Source: Amycolatopsis camponoti (GTDB lineage: Bacteria; Actinomycetota; Actinomycetes; Mycobacteriales; Pseudonocardiaceae). From it: a stretch of 64,000 bases of DNA. Where the stretch lies: assembly GCF_902497555.1 (NCBI RefSeq), contig NZ_CABVGP010000002.1, positions 1,934,501 through 1,998,500 of the forward strand, read 5' to 3'. The translations under genes and the position numbers were made by a program. The notes beneath the pieces are model-generated. The model saw only the letters and a list, made by a program, of their open reading frames with translations, searched no databases and was not told where the DNA came from. Below, in pieces: positions 41,226 to 50,773 of the stretch; positions within the stretch are counted from its first letter, which is position 1, and each line of letters opens with the position of its first letter.

Positions 41226-41777
41226 ATGACCCGCGGTGAAGACGACGAGCGCGTCACGGCCCTGGCGATGGCGGCAGGCCGCGGCGACCGGCTCGCCCTG
41301 GAGGACTGGGTCCGCGCGACACAGGCCGACGTCTGGCGCTTCCTCGCCCACCTCACCGACGCGTCCGCGGCCGACGACCTGACGCAGGAGACCTACCTTC
41401 GCGCCTTCGGCAGCCTTCGCCGCTTCGCCGGACGTTCGTCGTCGCGGACCTGGCTGTTGTCGATCGCGCGGCGGGTGGTCGTCGACCAGCTCCGGGCTGC
41501 GGGCGCCCGCCCGAAGATCGCCGACACCGACTGGGAAGCCGCCGCCGAGCGCACCCGCAACCCGGCGGCCGGCTTCGAGGAACTGGTCGAGCTGGGCCTC
41601 CTGCTGGACGGCCTCGACCCGGAACGGCGCGAAGTCCTCGTGCTGACCCAGGTCCTCGGCCTGTCCTACGCCGAGGCCGCCGACGTCTGCGGCTGCCCGG
41701 TCGGGACCGTCCGCTCGCGAGTCGCCCGTGCCCGCGAGGACCTGGTCGAGGCCCGGCGTGCGCGCGGTGCCGGTTAG
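41226..41777 (+). CDS. sigC: ECF sigma factor, SigC-like
   Basis: 183 residues. Region 2: VTALAMAAGRGDRLALEDWVRATQADVWRFL then LTDASAADDLTQETYLRA, SSSRTWLLSIARRVVVDQLR. Region 4: PERREVLVLTQVLGLSYAEAADVCGCPVGTVRSRVARAREDL. The order of these blocks and the length match mycobacterial SigC, a sigma factor with no known anti-sigma; none is adjacent here either. The last four bases overlap the end of the convergent receiver-domain gene. Confidence 0.87.
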   Translation: MTRGEDDERVTALAMAAGRGDRLALEDWVRATQADVWRFLAHLTDASAADDLTQETYLRAFGSLRRFAGRSSSRTWLLSIARRVVVDQLRAAGARPKIADTDWEAAAERTRNPAAGFEELVELGLLLDGLDPERREVLVLTQVLGLSYAEAADVCGCPVGTVRSRVARAREDLVEARRARGAG

Positions 41778-42049
41778 CGGACTCCGGGCCCGTACCGCCG
41801 CGCCATGCCGGTGAGCCACTCCCGGCCCACCGGGTTCGCCGTGTGCACTCGCACTTCCGGCGGCCAGCGGTCGTGCTCGCACAGCCACAGCACGACCGGG
41901 CGGGTCGTGTCGTCGCCGCCGAGGTCGTGGTCCAGCGAGATTGCCGTGAATTCGCCGGCCCTGAGCAGCGAGATCGCCTCCGCGCTCGACTTCGCCCACG
42001 TCCACCCCGGCGGCGCCGGCCGTAGGTCGTCCACCCAGAGCTGGGTCAT
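41774..42049 (-). CDS. Cyclic-phosphate processing receiver-domain protein
   Basis: 91 residues, a stand-alone small receiver-like domain: MTQLWVDDLRPAPPGWTWAKS, then ISLDHDLGGDDTTRPVVLWLC. The WVDDLRP and SLDHDLG motifs are those of the cREC family, proposed to process cyclic phosphates on RNA or nucleotides rather than act in phosphorelay. No partner is recognised. The 165 bp up to the next gene (42050-42214) hold nothing I can identify. Confidence 0.75.
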   Translation of the reverse strand: MTQLWVDDLRPAPPGWTWAKSSAEAISLLRAGEFTAISLDHDLGGDDTTRPVVLWLCEHDRWPPEVRVHTANPVGREWLTGMARRYGPGVR

Positions 42050-42214
42050 GCGGCCAGCATCTCACGGGCGCGGGCGCGGGCCCGGACTGGTCGGCCGGCC
42101 CGCTCGCCGCCTGCTTCCGGCGTTCGTCCACTTCGGACGACAGCCGCGCGGCGAGCGGGTCCGCTTCGACGGCGGGACGCACCGGGCGCCCCGCCGTCGC
42201 CGGTTCGTCGGCTG

Positions 42215-43243
42215 TCAGCCGTCCGAGGACCGCTTCCAGAGGTTGATGTCCGCGTCGGTGGCGTGGCCGTCGATCTCGGTCAGCTCCTCCGAGCTGAAGT
42301 CGAGGTTGCCCAGCGCGCCGACGTTGTCTTCGAGCTGCTTGACGCTGCTCGCGCCGATCAGCACCGACGTCACGCGGTGGTCGCGCAGGGCCCACGCGAG
42401 CGCCAGCTGGGCCAGCGACTGGCCGCGGCGCGAGGCGATCTCGTTGAGCGCGCGGACCCGGCCCAGCCGGTCTTCGTCGAGGGTGTCCGGGTCGAGCGAC
42501 TTGCCCTGCGCCGCCCGCGAATCCGCGGGGACGCCCTTGAGGTACTTGTCCGTGAGCAGCCCCTGCGCCAGCGGCGAGAACGCGATGCAGCCCGCGCCCA
42601 CCTCCTCCAGGGTGTCCAGGAGCCCGTCCTCCTCGATCCAGCGGTTCAGCATCGAGTACGACGGCTGGTGGATCAGCAGCGGCGTGCCGAGTTCGCGCAG
42701 CAACCGCGCGGCCTCGGCGGTCCGCTCCGAGTTGTACGACGAAATCCCGACGTAAAGCGCTTTCCCGGCGCGGACGGCGGAGTCGAGCGCCCCGACCGTC
42801 TCCTCCAGCGGCGTCTCGGGGTCGAACCGGTGGGAGTAGAAGATGTCGACGTAGTCTAGGCCCAGCCGGCCGAGCGACTGGTCCAGGGAGGACAGCAGGT
42901 ACTTGCGGGAGCCCCACTCGCCGTACGGGCCGGGCCACATGTCGTAGCCCGCCTTGGTCGAGATCACCAGCTCGTCGCGGTACGGCTTGAAGTCGGTGGC
43001 CAGCAACCGCCCGAAGTTCTCCTCCGCCGAGCCGTACGGCGGGCCGTAGTTGTTGGCCAGGTCGAAGTGCGTGATGCCGAGGTCGAAGGCGCGGCGGGTG
43101 ATGTCGCGCTGGGTCTGCAGCGGACGGTCGTGGCCGAAGTTGTGCCACAGCCCGAGCGAGATCGCGGGCAGCTTGAGCCCGGACCGCCCGCAGCGCCGGT
43201 AGGGGATCGATTCGTATCGGCCGGATGCCGCAACGTAGGTCAC
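42215..43243 (-). CDS. Aldo/keto reductase, YghZ type
   Basis: 342 residues, NADPH-dependent TIM-barrel reductase. The catalytic set is in THFDLANNYGPPYGSAEENFG (Asp, Tyr), ISTKAGYDMWPGPYG (Lys) and DIFYSHRFDP (His). The GYDMWPGPYGEWGSRKYLLSSLDQSL stretch places it with YghZ/L-glyceraldehyde-3-phosphate reductases, which detoxify small aldehydes. It diverges from the MoxR gene. Confidence 0.92.
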   Translation of the reverse strand: MTYVAASGRYESIPYRRCGRSGLKLPAISLGLWHNFGHDRPLQTQRDITRRAFDLGITHFDLANNYGPPYGSAEENFGRLLATDFKPYRDELVISTKAGYDMWPGPYGEWGSRKYLLSSLDQSLGRLGLDYVDIFYSHRFDPETPLEETVGALDSAVRAGKALYVGISSYNSERTAEAARLLRELGTPLLIHQPSYSMLNRWIEEDGLLDTLEEVGAGCIAFSPLAQGLLTDKYLKGVPADSRAAQGKSLDPDTLDEDRLGRVRALNEIASRRGQSLAQLALAWALRDHRVTSVLIGASSVKQLEDNVGALGNLDFSSEELTEIDGHATDADINLWKRSSDG

Positions 43244-43306
43244 GCGGCCGATGCTAGCCCGGCTGTCGGGTACGCTCCTGGTGAGCGACCGCTTAGGAGG
43301 TCAGTG

Positions 43307-44188
43307 GTGGGCACCGGATTCTTCGCTTCCGTCGACGACGTGTCGGCGAAACTGGCCGAAGCCGGCTACCTGGCCTCGACGGCGGTGGCGACCACGGTGT
43401 TCCTGGCCGACCGGCTCGGCAAGCCGCTGCTCGTCGAGGGCCCCGCCGGCGTCGGCAAGACCGAGCTCGCCAAGGCCGTCGCCCAGGTCAGCGGCTCGCG
43501 GCTGGTGCGCCTGCAGTGCTACGAGGGCATCGACGAGGCCCGCGCGCTGTACGAGTGGAACCACGCGAAGCAGCTGCTGCGGATCACCGCCGGCCGCGAC
43601 GAGACGTGGGAGGACGCCCGCACCGACATCTTCGGCGAGGAGTTCCTGCTGCGCCGCCCGCTGCTCACCGCGATCTCCTCCGACGAGCCGACCGTGCTGC
43701 TGATCGACGAGACCGACAAGGCCGACATGGAGGTCGAGGGCCTGCTGCTGGAGGTGCTCGGCGACTTCCAGGTGACCGTGCCGGAGCTGGGGACGATCAC
43801 CGCGACGCGCGCGCCGTTCGCCGTGCTGACTTCCAACGCGACGCGCGAGCTGTCCGAGGCCCTGCGCCGACGGTGCCTGTTCCTGCACATCGACTTCCCG
43901 GACGAAGAGCTCGAACGCGACATCGTCCGGCTCAAGGTCCCGGGCATCGACGACGCGCTCGCCGATTCCGTCGTCCGGGTGATCGCCGCGCTGCGTGCGA
44001 TGGACCTGCGCAAGCTGCCGTCGGTCGCCGAGACCATCGACTGGGCCCGCACCCTGCTCGCGCTCGGCGCGGACGCCCTGGACGAGCAGGTCGTGCGGGA
44101 AAGCCTCGGCGTCGTCCTCAAGCACCAGGACGACATCGCCAAGGCCGGTGCCGGCCTGAAGCTCGAACAGGTCCTGGACGCGTCGTGA
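43307..44188 (+). CDS. MoxR-type AAA+ ATPase
   Basis: 293 residues. Walker A GPAGVGKTELAKA, Walker B VLLIDETDKAD, sensor 1 LTSNATRELSEALRRRC, MoxR lid at the end (LPSVAETIDWARTLL). MoxR proteins act as chaperones that insert metals or remodel partners with a VWA protein. The VWA gene follows with a GTGA overlap. GTG 43307 is preferred over 43304 because AGGAGG (43295-43300) is then 6 nt away. Confidence 0.9.
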   Translation: MGTGFFASVDDVSAKLAEAGYLASTAVATTVFLADRLGKPLLVEGPAGVGKTELAKAVAQVSGSRLVRLQCYEGIDEARALYEWNHAKQLLRITAGRDETWEDARTDIFGEEFLLRRPLLTAISSDEPTVLLIDETDKADMEVEGLLLEVLGDFQVTVPELGTITATRAPFAVLTSNATRELSEALRRRCLFLHIDFPDEELERDIVRLKVPGIDDALADSVVRVIAALRAMDLRKLPSVAETIDWARTLLALGADALDEQVVRESLGVVLKHQDDIAKAGAGLKLEQVLDAS

Positions 44189-45552
44189 CCGGCGGCGTGC
44201 CGGAGCGGCTCGCGTCGTTCGTCAAGGCACTGCGGGCCCAGGGCATCCCGGCCGGCCCCGCCGAGACGGTCGACGCCGCGGCCGCGCTGGAAGTCCTCGG
44301 TTTCGACGACCGCGAGCTGGTCCGCGAAGGCCTGGCCGCGGCGCTGGTCCGGCGCGGCGGGCAGCGCGCGGTGTTCGACGCCGCGTTCGACCTGTACTTC
44401 CCGGCCGGGATCGGCACGCCCGAGCGGGCCCGGGAAGACCAGCCGTCGACGCCGGAGGAGCTGCGCGAGGAACTCGCCGCCGCACTCGCCGACGGCGACC
44501 AACAGGCCCTCTCCCAGCTCGCCGGGCTCGCGGTGGACATGCTCGGCCAGTACGGCTCGTCCTCCGGCCCGGGCGGCGGGTTCTCGGCCCACCAGACCCT
44601 GGAGCGGCTCCAGCCGCAGACGCTGATCGCGCGGGTGCTGGCCGCGGTGCGCGGCGGCGGCGCGCGCGGCGAGTTCACCGATCGGTTCGACCGCGACGAG
44701 ATCCGCCGCCGCGTCGAAGGCTTCCGCGGTCAGGTCCGCACCGAGGCGCGACGGCGCGCGGCCGAGGTCCGTGGCCGCAAGCGCGTCGCCAAGCACGCCA
44801 TCGCGCCCGCGCCCGACCGCGTCGACTTCCTCATCGCCAGCCGGACCCAGCTCGCCGAGCTGCGCCGGACGATCCAGCCGCTGTCCCGCAAGCTCGCGAC
44901 GCGCCTCGCCGCCCGCCGCAAGCGCACGACGCGCGGGCAGATCGACCTGCGCCGCACGCTGCGGCGGTCGCTGTCGACCGGTGGGGTGCCGCTGCGCCCG
45001 GCCTACCGCCACCGGCGGCCCGGCCGGCCGGAAATCGTGCTGCTGTGCGACCTTTCCGGCTCGGTGGCGGGGTTCGCGAACTTCACCATGCTGCTGGTGC
45101 AGGCCCTGCGCGACCAGTTCAGCAAGATCCGCGTGTTCGCCTTCGTCGACAGCGCCGACGAGGTCACCCACCTGGTCACCACGGGCACCGCCGACCCCGA
45201 GCACCTGGGCGCGCGCATGCTGTCCGAAGCGGCGCTGGTGCGTTGGGACGGCCACAGCGACTACGGCGGCTCGCTGCGCCAGTTCACGGCCAACTGGCTC
45301 GACGCGGTCGGCCCGCGCACGTCGGTGCTGATCCTCGGCGACGCCCGCACCAACGGCGGCGACCCGAACCTCGACGCCGTCCGCGAGATCAAGGCCCGCG
45401 CCCGGCACGTCTACTGGCTGAACCCGGAACGGCGGTCGTTGTGGTCGACCGGCGACTCGGCCGCGCTGGAGTACGCCGACGTCGTCGAGATGCACGAGTG
45501 CCGCACGGTGCACCAGCTCGGCACGCTGGTCACCCGCCTGCTGCCGGTGTGA
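44185..45552 (+). CDS. VWA-domain protein, CoxE-like
   Basis: 455 residues. The N-terminal half is helical and charged; the C-terminal VWA/CoxE domain at about 285-455 has the metal-ion-dependent adhesion site LLCDLSGSVAGF (DxSxS), then DGHSDYGGSLRQF and LILGDARTNGGDP. Paired with the MoxR ATPase by a 4-nt overlap. In carbon monoxide oxidisers such CoxD/CoxE pairs mature a molybdenum enzyme; no such enzyme is in view, so the client is unknown. The last 23 bases overlap the end of the convergent deaminase gene. Confidence 0.88.
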   Translation: MTGGVPERLASFVKALRAQGIPAGPAETVDAAAALEVLGFDDRELVREGLAAALVRRGGQRAVFDAAFDLYFPAGIGTPERAREDQPSTPEELREELAAALADGDQQALSQLAGLAVDMLGQYGSSSGPGGGFSAHQTLERLQPQTLIARVLAAVRGGGARGEFTDRFDRDEIRRRVEGFRGQVRTEARRRAAEVRGRKRVAKHAIAPAPDRVDFLIASRTQLAELRRTIQPLSRKLATRLAARRKRTTRGQIDLRRTLRRSLSTGGVPLRPAYRHRRPGRPEIVLLCDLSGSVAGFANFTMLLVQALRDQFSKIRVFAFVDSADEVTHLVTTGTADPEHLGARMLSEAALVRWDGHSDYGGSLRQFTANWLDAVGPRTSVLILGDARTNGGDPNLDAVREIKARARHVYWLNPERRSLWSTGDSAALEYADVVEMHECRTVHQLGTLVTRLLPV

Positions 45553-46501
45553 GCCACGCGTCGATGTCGCGCAGCATCACGTCCTTGGCCGCCTCGGGGG
45601 CGAAGGACGCGGTGACGCTCGCCCGCGCGAAGCCCGCCATCACGGCGTCGTCGTAGCCGAAGGCGTCCCGGACGCGGGCGTACTCCGCGGCCAGGTTCGC
45701 GCCGGTGACCGACGGGACGTCGGTGTTGAGCGTGACCGTCAGCCCGGCGTCGAGGAGCCGGGGGAGCGGGTGCCCGGGCAGGGACGGCACGAGCCCGAGC
45801 GTCACGTTCGACGACGGGCAGACCTCCAGCGCGAGCCCCCGGTCGCGGACCTCGGCGACCAGCGCGGGGTCTTCGAGAACGCGGATGCCGTGGCCCAGTC
45901 GTTCGGTCCGGCCGACGTCGAGGGCTTCGCGGATGCTGTCCGGGCCGGCGTCCTCACCGGTGTGGTGCAGCAGGTGGAGGCCGGCCGCGCGGGCCTTCTC
46001 GAAGACCGTCGCGAAGGGACGCAGGGAGTGGTTTTCTTCACCGGCCATGCCGATCGCGAAGACTTCGTCGTACTTCAGCGCGAGGTCGAGGGTGCGCTCG
46101 GCCCGCTCGACCGAACGGCGTCGCGAGTGGTCCAGGAGGAGCCGCCATCCGAGCCCGGTGCCGGAAAGTCCTTTGAGGACGGACGCGAGCGGCATTTCGA
46201 GGTCGCCGAGGCGTTCCCCGTGCGAAGCCGCGGTGAACGTGATTTCCGCGTAGCGCGTGCCTTGGGCGAGTTCGTCTTCGCAGTACTCGCGGGCGATGCG
46301 CTCGAAGTCCTCGGGCCGCCGCAGGCACGAGCGGATGAGCGCGTTGTAGTCGGCGAAGGCGCGGAAGCCGTCGAACACCGGCGGCTCGGCCGGGACGTCG
46401 ACGCCGTTGGCCTCGCCCAGTTCGCGCAGGGTGCCCGGCCGGACGGTGCTCTCCAGATGGACGTGCAGGTGGGCCTTCGGCAGGGTCGCCAGGTCGCGCA
46501 T
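45530..46501 (-). CDS. add: Adenosine deaminase family protein
   Basis: 323 residues, zinc amidohydrolase barrel. Metal ligands His11-x-His13-x-His15 in KAHLHVHLEST, a His in LLHHTGEDAG, the catalytic Glu there, RLGHGIRV, and the aspartates of TLNTDVPSV. It deaminates adenosine or a related purine nucleoside. The HLEST in place of HLDGS is the actinobacterial variant and may mean a modified substrate. ATG 46501 is the first start that leaves the family N-terminus. Confidence 0.87.
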   Translation of the reverse strand: MRDLATLPKAHLHVHLESTVRPGTLRELGEANGVDVPAEPPVFDGFRAFADYNALIRSCLRRPEDFERIAREYCEDELAQGTRYAEITFTAASHGERLGDLEMPLASVLKGLSGTGLGWRLLLDHSRRRSVERAERTLDLALKYDEVFAIGMAGEENHSLRPFATVFEKARAAGLHLLHHTGEDAGPDSIREALDVGRTERLGHGIRVLEDPALVAEVRDRGLALEVCPSSNVTLGLVPSLPGHPLPRLLDAGLTVTLNTDVPSVTGANLAAEYARVRDAFGYDDAVMAGFARASVTASFAPEAAKDVMLRDIDAWLTPAAGG

Positions 46502-46675
46502 GAACGCGAGCCTAGAGGCGGGTGGCGGCAGGTCGCGCGGCATTTTCCGCCCCGGCCACGGTGCGTTCCCGGCCCGGCACGCCGAGCCCCGAGGTTTGGC
46601 GGTCGTCACACGGGGAACCTCCGGGTGGTTCGTCCGCGTTGTCAGGATGACCGCACACCGACGAGGGAGACGACC

Positions 46676-46897
46676 ATGGCTTTCCTGCGCAAGCTCACCG
46701 TGCTGGCCGGCGCGGCCGGCGCCGCCCGCGCGTACGCCAAGAAAAACCCCGAAAAGGTGAACGGGGCCGTCGGCAAGGCGGCCAAGTTCGTCGACGACAA
46801 GACCAAGGGCAAGTACCACGAGCAGATCGCCGGCGCGGTCCGCAAGGTCAACTCCGTGACCGGGCCGGACGGGCAGCCGGGACCGGCCACCCGCTAG
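46676..46897 (+). CDS. MT0933-type antitoxin-like small protein
   Basis: 73 residues: KKNPEKVNGAVGKAAKFV then DDKTKGKYHEQIAGAV closely follow the Rv0909/MT0933 antitoxin pattern (amphipathic helices with DEKTGGKY-type centre). An extra hydrophobic stretch LTVLAGAAGAARAYA is at the start. No toxin gene is adjacent: recQ lies immediately on the other strand. GAGGGAGA at 46663-46670 is the ribosome site. It may be an orphan antitoxin or a stress protein of the same fold. Confidence 0.7.
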   Translation: MAFLRKLTVLAGAAGAARAYAKKNPEKVNGAVGKAAKFVDDKTKGKYHEQIAGAVRKVNSVTGPDGQPGPATR

Positions 46898-48733
46898 TCA
46901 CCCGGCGGTCAGCACCTCGAGGACGCCCTCGCCGTACTTGGCGAGCTTGTTCTCGCCGACGCCGCTGACCGTGCCCAGGTCGGCCAGTGAAGCCGGCCGT
47001 TGCGTGGCGATCTGGCGCAGGGTCGCGTCGTGGAAGATGACGTACGCGGGCACACCCTGCTCCTTCGCGACGCCGGCCCGCCAGGCACGCAGGCGCTCGA
47101 ACACCGGGGCCGCCTCCGCGGGCATGTCCACCGCGGGGGCGGTCTTCCTGCTGCCGCGGACCTTCGCGGCCGCCGCGCGCTCGGGCTCGCGGCGCAGCAT
47201 CACGTCGCGGTCGCCACCCAGGACTTCGGCGCTGGCCTCGGTGAGCACCAGCGAGCCGTAGTCGCCTTCGACCGCGAGCAGGCCCTGGGCCAGCAGCTGC
47301 CGTACCACCGCGCGCCACTCGGGCTCGCGCAGCTCGGTGCCGATGCCGAACGTCTTGAGCGTGTCGTGCTGGAACTGCGTGACCTTCGGCGTGGACTTGC
47401 CGAGCAGGATGTCGATCACCTGCCCGGCCCCGAACTTCTGCCGCCGTTCGTTGCGCAGCCGCACGATCGTCGACAGCAACTTCTGCGCCGGGATCGTGCC
47501 GTCGAACTTCTCGGGCGGGCTCAGGCACGTGTCGCAGTTGCCGCAGGGATCGCTTTTCTGCCCGAAGTAGTTGAGGATCTGCACGCGGCGGCACTCCACC
47601 GTCTCGCACAGCGCGAGCATCGCGTTCAGGTGCGCGCCCAGCCGCCGCCGGTGCGCGTCGTCGCCCTCGGACGTGTCGATCATCTTGCGCTGCTGCACGA
47701 CGTCCTGCAGCCCGTACGCGAGCCAGGCGGTGGAGGGCAGGCCGTCACGCCCCGCGCGCCCGGTCTCCTGGTAGTAGCCCTCGACGGACTTCGGCAGGTC
47801 GAGGTGGGCGACGAACCGGACGTCCGGCTTGTCGATGCCCATGCCGAACGCGATCGTCGCGACCACGATCAGGCCGTCCTCGCGGAGGAACCGCGACTGG
47901 TGCTTCGCGCGGGTGCGCGCGTCGAGGCCCGCGTGGTAGGGGACCGCGGGAATCCCGTTCTGCACCAGGAACTCCGCGGTTTTCTCGACCGAGTTCCGGG
48001 ACAGGCAGTAGACGATCCCCGCGTCGCCCTGGTGCTCGGTGCGCAGCAGCTCCAGCAGTTGCCGCTGCGGCGAGTTCTTGCCGACGATCCGGTACTGGAT
48101 GTTCGGCCGGTCGAAGCTCGCGACGAAGTGGCGGGCCTCGTCGAGGTTCAGCCGGGCCGCGATCTCCTGGTGCGTGGCCTCGGTCGCGGTGGCGGTGAGC
48201 GCGATCCGCGGCACGTCCGGCCAGCGTTCGTGCAGCGCGGAAAGCTGGAGGTAGTCGGGCCGGAAGTCGTGGCCCCACTGGGCGACGCAGTGCGCCTCGT
48301 CGATCGCGAACAGCGAGATCTTGCCGCGGTCGAGCAGCCGCACGGTGGATTCCACCGAAAGCCGTTCCGGGGCCAGGTAGAGCAGGTCGAGCTCGCCGGA
48401 CAGGAACGCCGACTCGACCTCCTGGCGAGCCGCGTAGTCCTGCGTGGAGTTGAGGAAACCGGCGCGGACACCGGCGTTGCGCAATGCGTCGACCTGGTCC
48501 TGCATCAGCGCGATCAGGGGTGAGACGACCACGCCGACACCCGGCCGCACCAGCGCGGGAATCTGGTAGCACAACGACTTCCCGCCGCCGGTGGGCATCA
48601 GCACGAGCGCGTCGCCACCCGCGATCACGTGCTCGACGATCGCCGCCTGGTCACCGCGGAAGGCGTCGTAGCCGAACACGCGCCGGAGGGTCTCCAGCGC
48701 GTCGGACGCGGTCGCGAACTCGGTCTCTGCCAC
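46898..48733 (-). CDS. recQ: ATP-dependent DNA helicase RecQ
   Basis: 611 residues; 3'-5' helicase in recombination and replication repair. Motif [17 protein letters not shown] box [18 protein letters not shown], motif [12 protein letters not shown], the zinc site with Cys in [17 protein letters not shown] and CGNCDTC, a winged helix, and a C-terminal HRDC domain ([28 protein letters not shown]). I take GTG 48733 as start because TAGACT lies 7 nt before it; a TTG at 48763 would add 10 residues. The stop codons of this gene and the antitoxin-like gene abut. Confidence 0.95.
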   Translation of the reverse strand: MAETEFATASDALETLRRVFGYDAFRGDQAAIVEHVIAGGDALVLMPTGGGKSLCYQIPALVRPGVGVVVSPLIALMQDQVDALRNAGVRAGFLNSTQDYAARQEVESAFLSGELDLLYLAPERLSVESTVRLLDRGKISLFAIDEAHCVAQWGHDFRPDYLQLSALHERWPDVPRIALTATATEATHQEIAARLNLDEARHFVASFDRPNIQYRIVGKNSPQRQLLELLRTEHQGDAGIVYCLSRNSVEKTAEFLVQNGIPAVPYHAGLDARTRAKHQSRFLREDGLIVVATIAFGMGIDKPDVRFVAHLDLPKSVEGYYQETGRAGRDGLPSTAWLAYGLQDVVQQRKMIDTSEGDDAHRRRLGAHLNAMLALCETVECRRVQILNYFGQKSDPCGNCDTCLSPPEKFDGTIPAQKLLSTIVRLRNERRQKFGAGQVIDILLGKSTPKVTQFQHDTLKTFGIGTELREPEWRAVVRQLLAQGLLAVEGDYGSLVLTEASAEVLGGDRDVMLRREPERAAAAKVRGSRKTAPAVDMPAEAAPVFERLRAWRAGVAKEQGVPAYVIFHDATLRQIATQRPASLADLGTVSGVGENKLAKYGEGVLEVLTAG

Positions 48734-48740
48734 CCGGCCG

Positions 48741-48746
48741 AGTCTA
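48741..48746 (-). promoter_or_regulatory. -10 box of recQ
   Basis: TAGACT on the minus strand, 7 nt before the GTG at 48733; no ribosome site. Confidence 0.45.
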
Positions 48747-48793
48747 GAGCGGGGGTCCGACAACTTCCGGCCGCCCTCTCCGGCGCGGCGGGA

Positions 48794-49402
48794 TCAGAGC
48801 CGTTCGCTGAGGAGTTTCGCGAGGGCGACGTAGACGTCGTCGCGGATCGTGTGCAGATCCAGCACCCCGGCCCGGGTCTGGCCGTGACTCGTCTTGGTGA
48901 CGACGATCCGCGTCTGCTTCTCCGCGATCCCGTCGATGTCCTGGTCGGGGCCCTGGCAGTGGAACGCGGCGTCACCGGTGCCGGGAACGGCGACCGGGCT
49001 TTTCGCGCACGACTTCGCGATGTCGGCGGACAGTCTCCGGGGCGAACGGCCGACGGGCACGAGAATCCGCAGCTGGAATGCCGCGGCGTCGTGGAATTCG
49101 CTCTTGTAGGTGCAGAGGAACGAATCCTTCTCCGCCGGCTGCTCGACCGCGGTTGCCGACCAGCTGCCGCCGATCGCGTGCGTGATGTCGTCCACCGTGA
49201 CGAACGGGCACGCCGCGGTGACCTCCGCGGGGGTGACGAAGGCCGGCGGCGGGCTGGTCGTGGTGCGGGCCGGCGTCGGCGGGTGGCTCGTCGTGGCCGG
49301 TGGCGGCGGGACCGCAGGCGGCGTGACTGCGGGCGGCGGGCCGGAACAGGCGGTGACGCAGGCGAGCACGCACAGGGCGGCCATCCCCCTCGGAAGACGC
49401 AT
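48794..49402 (-). CDS. DUF3558-type lipoprotein
   Basis: 202 residues. Signal peptide with lipobox VTAC, Cys19 (AALCVLACVTACSG), then a Pro/Thr-rich spacer of about 35 residues and a DUF3558-like domain with Cys pairs (AACPFVTVDDITHAI, SFLCTYKSEFHDAAAFQLRI, AKSCAKS, AAFHCQG). Such lipoproteins are abundant in mycolic-acid and related actinobacteria and their role is unknown. It should be processed by LspA. Confidence 0.85.
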   Translation of the reverse strand: MRLPRGMAALCVLACVTACSGPPPAVTPPAVPPPPATTSHPPTPARTTTSPPPAFVTPAEVTAACPFVTVDDITHAIGGSWSATAVEQPAEKDSFLCTYKSEFHDAAAFQLRILVPVGRSPRRLSADIAKSCAKSPVAVPGTGDAAFHCQGPDQDIDGIAEKQTRIVVTKTSHGQTRAGVLDLHTIRDDVYVALAKLLSERL

Positions 49403-49452
49403 GATCCGAACCTATCCCGGCCCGGTCACGGCCGGATGACACACTGGTCGTG

Positions 49453-49893
49453 ATGGACGAGTGCTTCCCGGTGCCCGATCTCGCCGCGCATTTCGGCGGC
49501 GAGTGGCGGCTCGACCGCGAAATCCTCACCGCCGGCGGGGATCCGGCGGGGGAGGTGACCGGCATGGCCACCTTCACCGAGGAGGACGGCGTCCTCGTCT
49601 ACCGCGAAGCCGGCGAGATGCGGCTCGGCACCTATACCGGACCGGTGACCCGCACGCTGCACTACCGGCCCACCGCGCCCGGGCGCGCGGACGTGCACTT
49701 CGACCACGGCGGGTTCTTCCACGCCCTCGACCTGCGCGCCGGCCACTGGGAAACGGACCACCCCTGCCGCGCCGACCTGTACCGCGGGAGCTACCGGGTG
49801 CTCGACGCGCGGCGCTGGCGGCAGGAGTGGGCGGTCCGCGGCCCGGCGAAGGACCACGTGATCGTCACGCGGTTCAGCCGGCCGCCGGGGTGA
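49453..49893 (+). CDS. DUF6314-family protein
   Basis: 146 residues. GEWRLDREILTAGG, ATFTEEDGVLVYREAGEMRLG, DVHFDHGGFFHALDLRAG, DLYRGSYRVLDARRWRQEWAVRGPAKDHVIVTRF: a calycin-like beta-barrel seen in many bacteria, function unknown. ATG 49453 is used; GTG 49450 is in frame. The last 20 bases overlap the convergent SDR gene. Confidence 0.78.
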   Translation: MDECFPVPDLAAHFGGEWRLDREILTAGGDPAGEVTGMATFTEEDGVLVYREAGEMRLGTYTGPVTRTLHYRPTAPGRADVHFDHGGFFHALDLRAGHWETDHPCRADLYRGSYRVLDARRWRQEWAVRGPAKDHVIVTRFSRPPG

Positions 49894-50761
49894 GCAGGTC
49901 GCCCAGGTCGATCCGGCGCAGGAACTCGCTCCGGATCCGGTCGCCGACCTCCGCGACCAGCCACCCGCCGTCGTCGGACGGGTCGATGTGCACCCGGAAC
50001 GGCCGCTTCCCCTTGGGCAGGTCGACGACCCTCGCCAGCTCCTCGGCGACGGTCACGACGTCGGCGCCGGCCGGGGTGATGTCGGCCAGCTTCTCCGCGA
50101 CGTGGTCCACCAACCCCGCGTACCGCTCCTCGTAGGCGGCCGCGACGGCCTCGTCGGCCGGGTGCCCGGAGTTCGGGAAGTGCTGGGTGCCCGAGGTGAA
50201 GGCGCCCGGCACGACGATCGTGGTGTCGATGCCGAAGCGGGCCACTTCGGCGGCGTAGGAGACGGCGAGGCTGTCCATCGCCGCCTTCGCCGCGAAGTAC
50301 GGCGCGAGGTAGGGCGGGGTGCCGCCGCGGACGCTGCTGCTCGACACCCACACCAGCAGCCCGTCGCGTTGCGCGCGCAGGTGGGGGAGCGCGGCCCGGT
50401 TGACGCGCTGGGTGCCGATCGCGTTGGTGTCGTACAGCTGCGCGAGCTGCTCGGGGGTGAACGCCTCGGCCGGGCCGAGCACCATGTGCCCGGCGTTGTG
50501 CACGACGACGTCCAGCCGGCCCTGCTCGGCGACGATCCGCTCGACGGCGGCGTCGGCGGAGTCCTGGCTGGAGACGTCCAGCTCGACCGGGCGCAGGTCC
50601 ACGCCGTGCTCACGGGCGAACGCGACGGCGGCCTCGACCTGGGGCGCGTTGCGGCCGCCGGTGGCGCGCATCCCCGCGTAGACGGTGTGGCCGCTGCGGG
50701 CCAGCGCCCGGGCGGAGAGGGCGCCGATCCCGCTGGAGGCGCCGGTGACGACGATGATCAT
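49874..50761 (-). CDS. SDR-family oxidoreductase
   Basis: 295 residues. Rossmann motif TGASSGIGALSA, NAG in VVHNAGHM, catalytic Ser in VWVSSSSVRGG and YxxxK as YFAAK. Classical short-chain dehydrogenase with NAD(P)H; substrate unknown. It follows the next SDR gene by 12 bp on the same strand, so the two form an operon read from about 51514. Confidence 0.9.
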   Translation of the reverse strand: MIIVVTGASSGIGALSARALARSGHTVYAGMRATGGRNAPQVEAAVAFAREHGVDLRPVELDVSSQDSADAAVERIVAEQGRLDVVVHNAGHMVLGPAEAFTPEQLAQLYDTNAIGTQRVNRAALPHLRAQRDGLLVWVSSSSVRGGTPPYLAPYFAAKAAMDSLAVSYAAEVARFGIDTTIVVPGAFTSGTQHFPNSGHPADEAVAAAYEERYAGLVDHVAEKLADITPAGADVVTVAEELARVVDLPKGKRPFRVHIDPSDDGGWLVAEVGDRIRSEFLRRIDLGDLLTPAAG

Positions 50762-50773
50762 GGCCTTCCCCTC

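Noticed and set aside
44640..45552. Possible second ATPase or phage gene in the VWA region
   Set aside because: The frame is fully explained by a CoxE-like VWA protein coupled to the MoxR gene.
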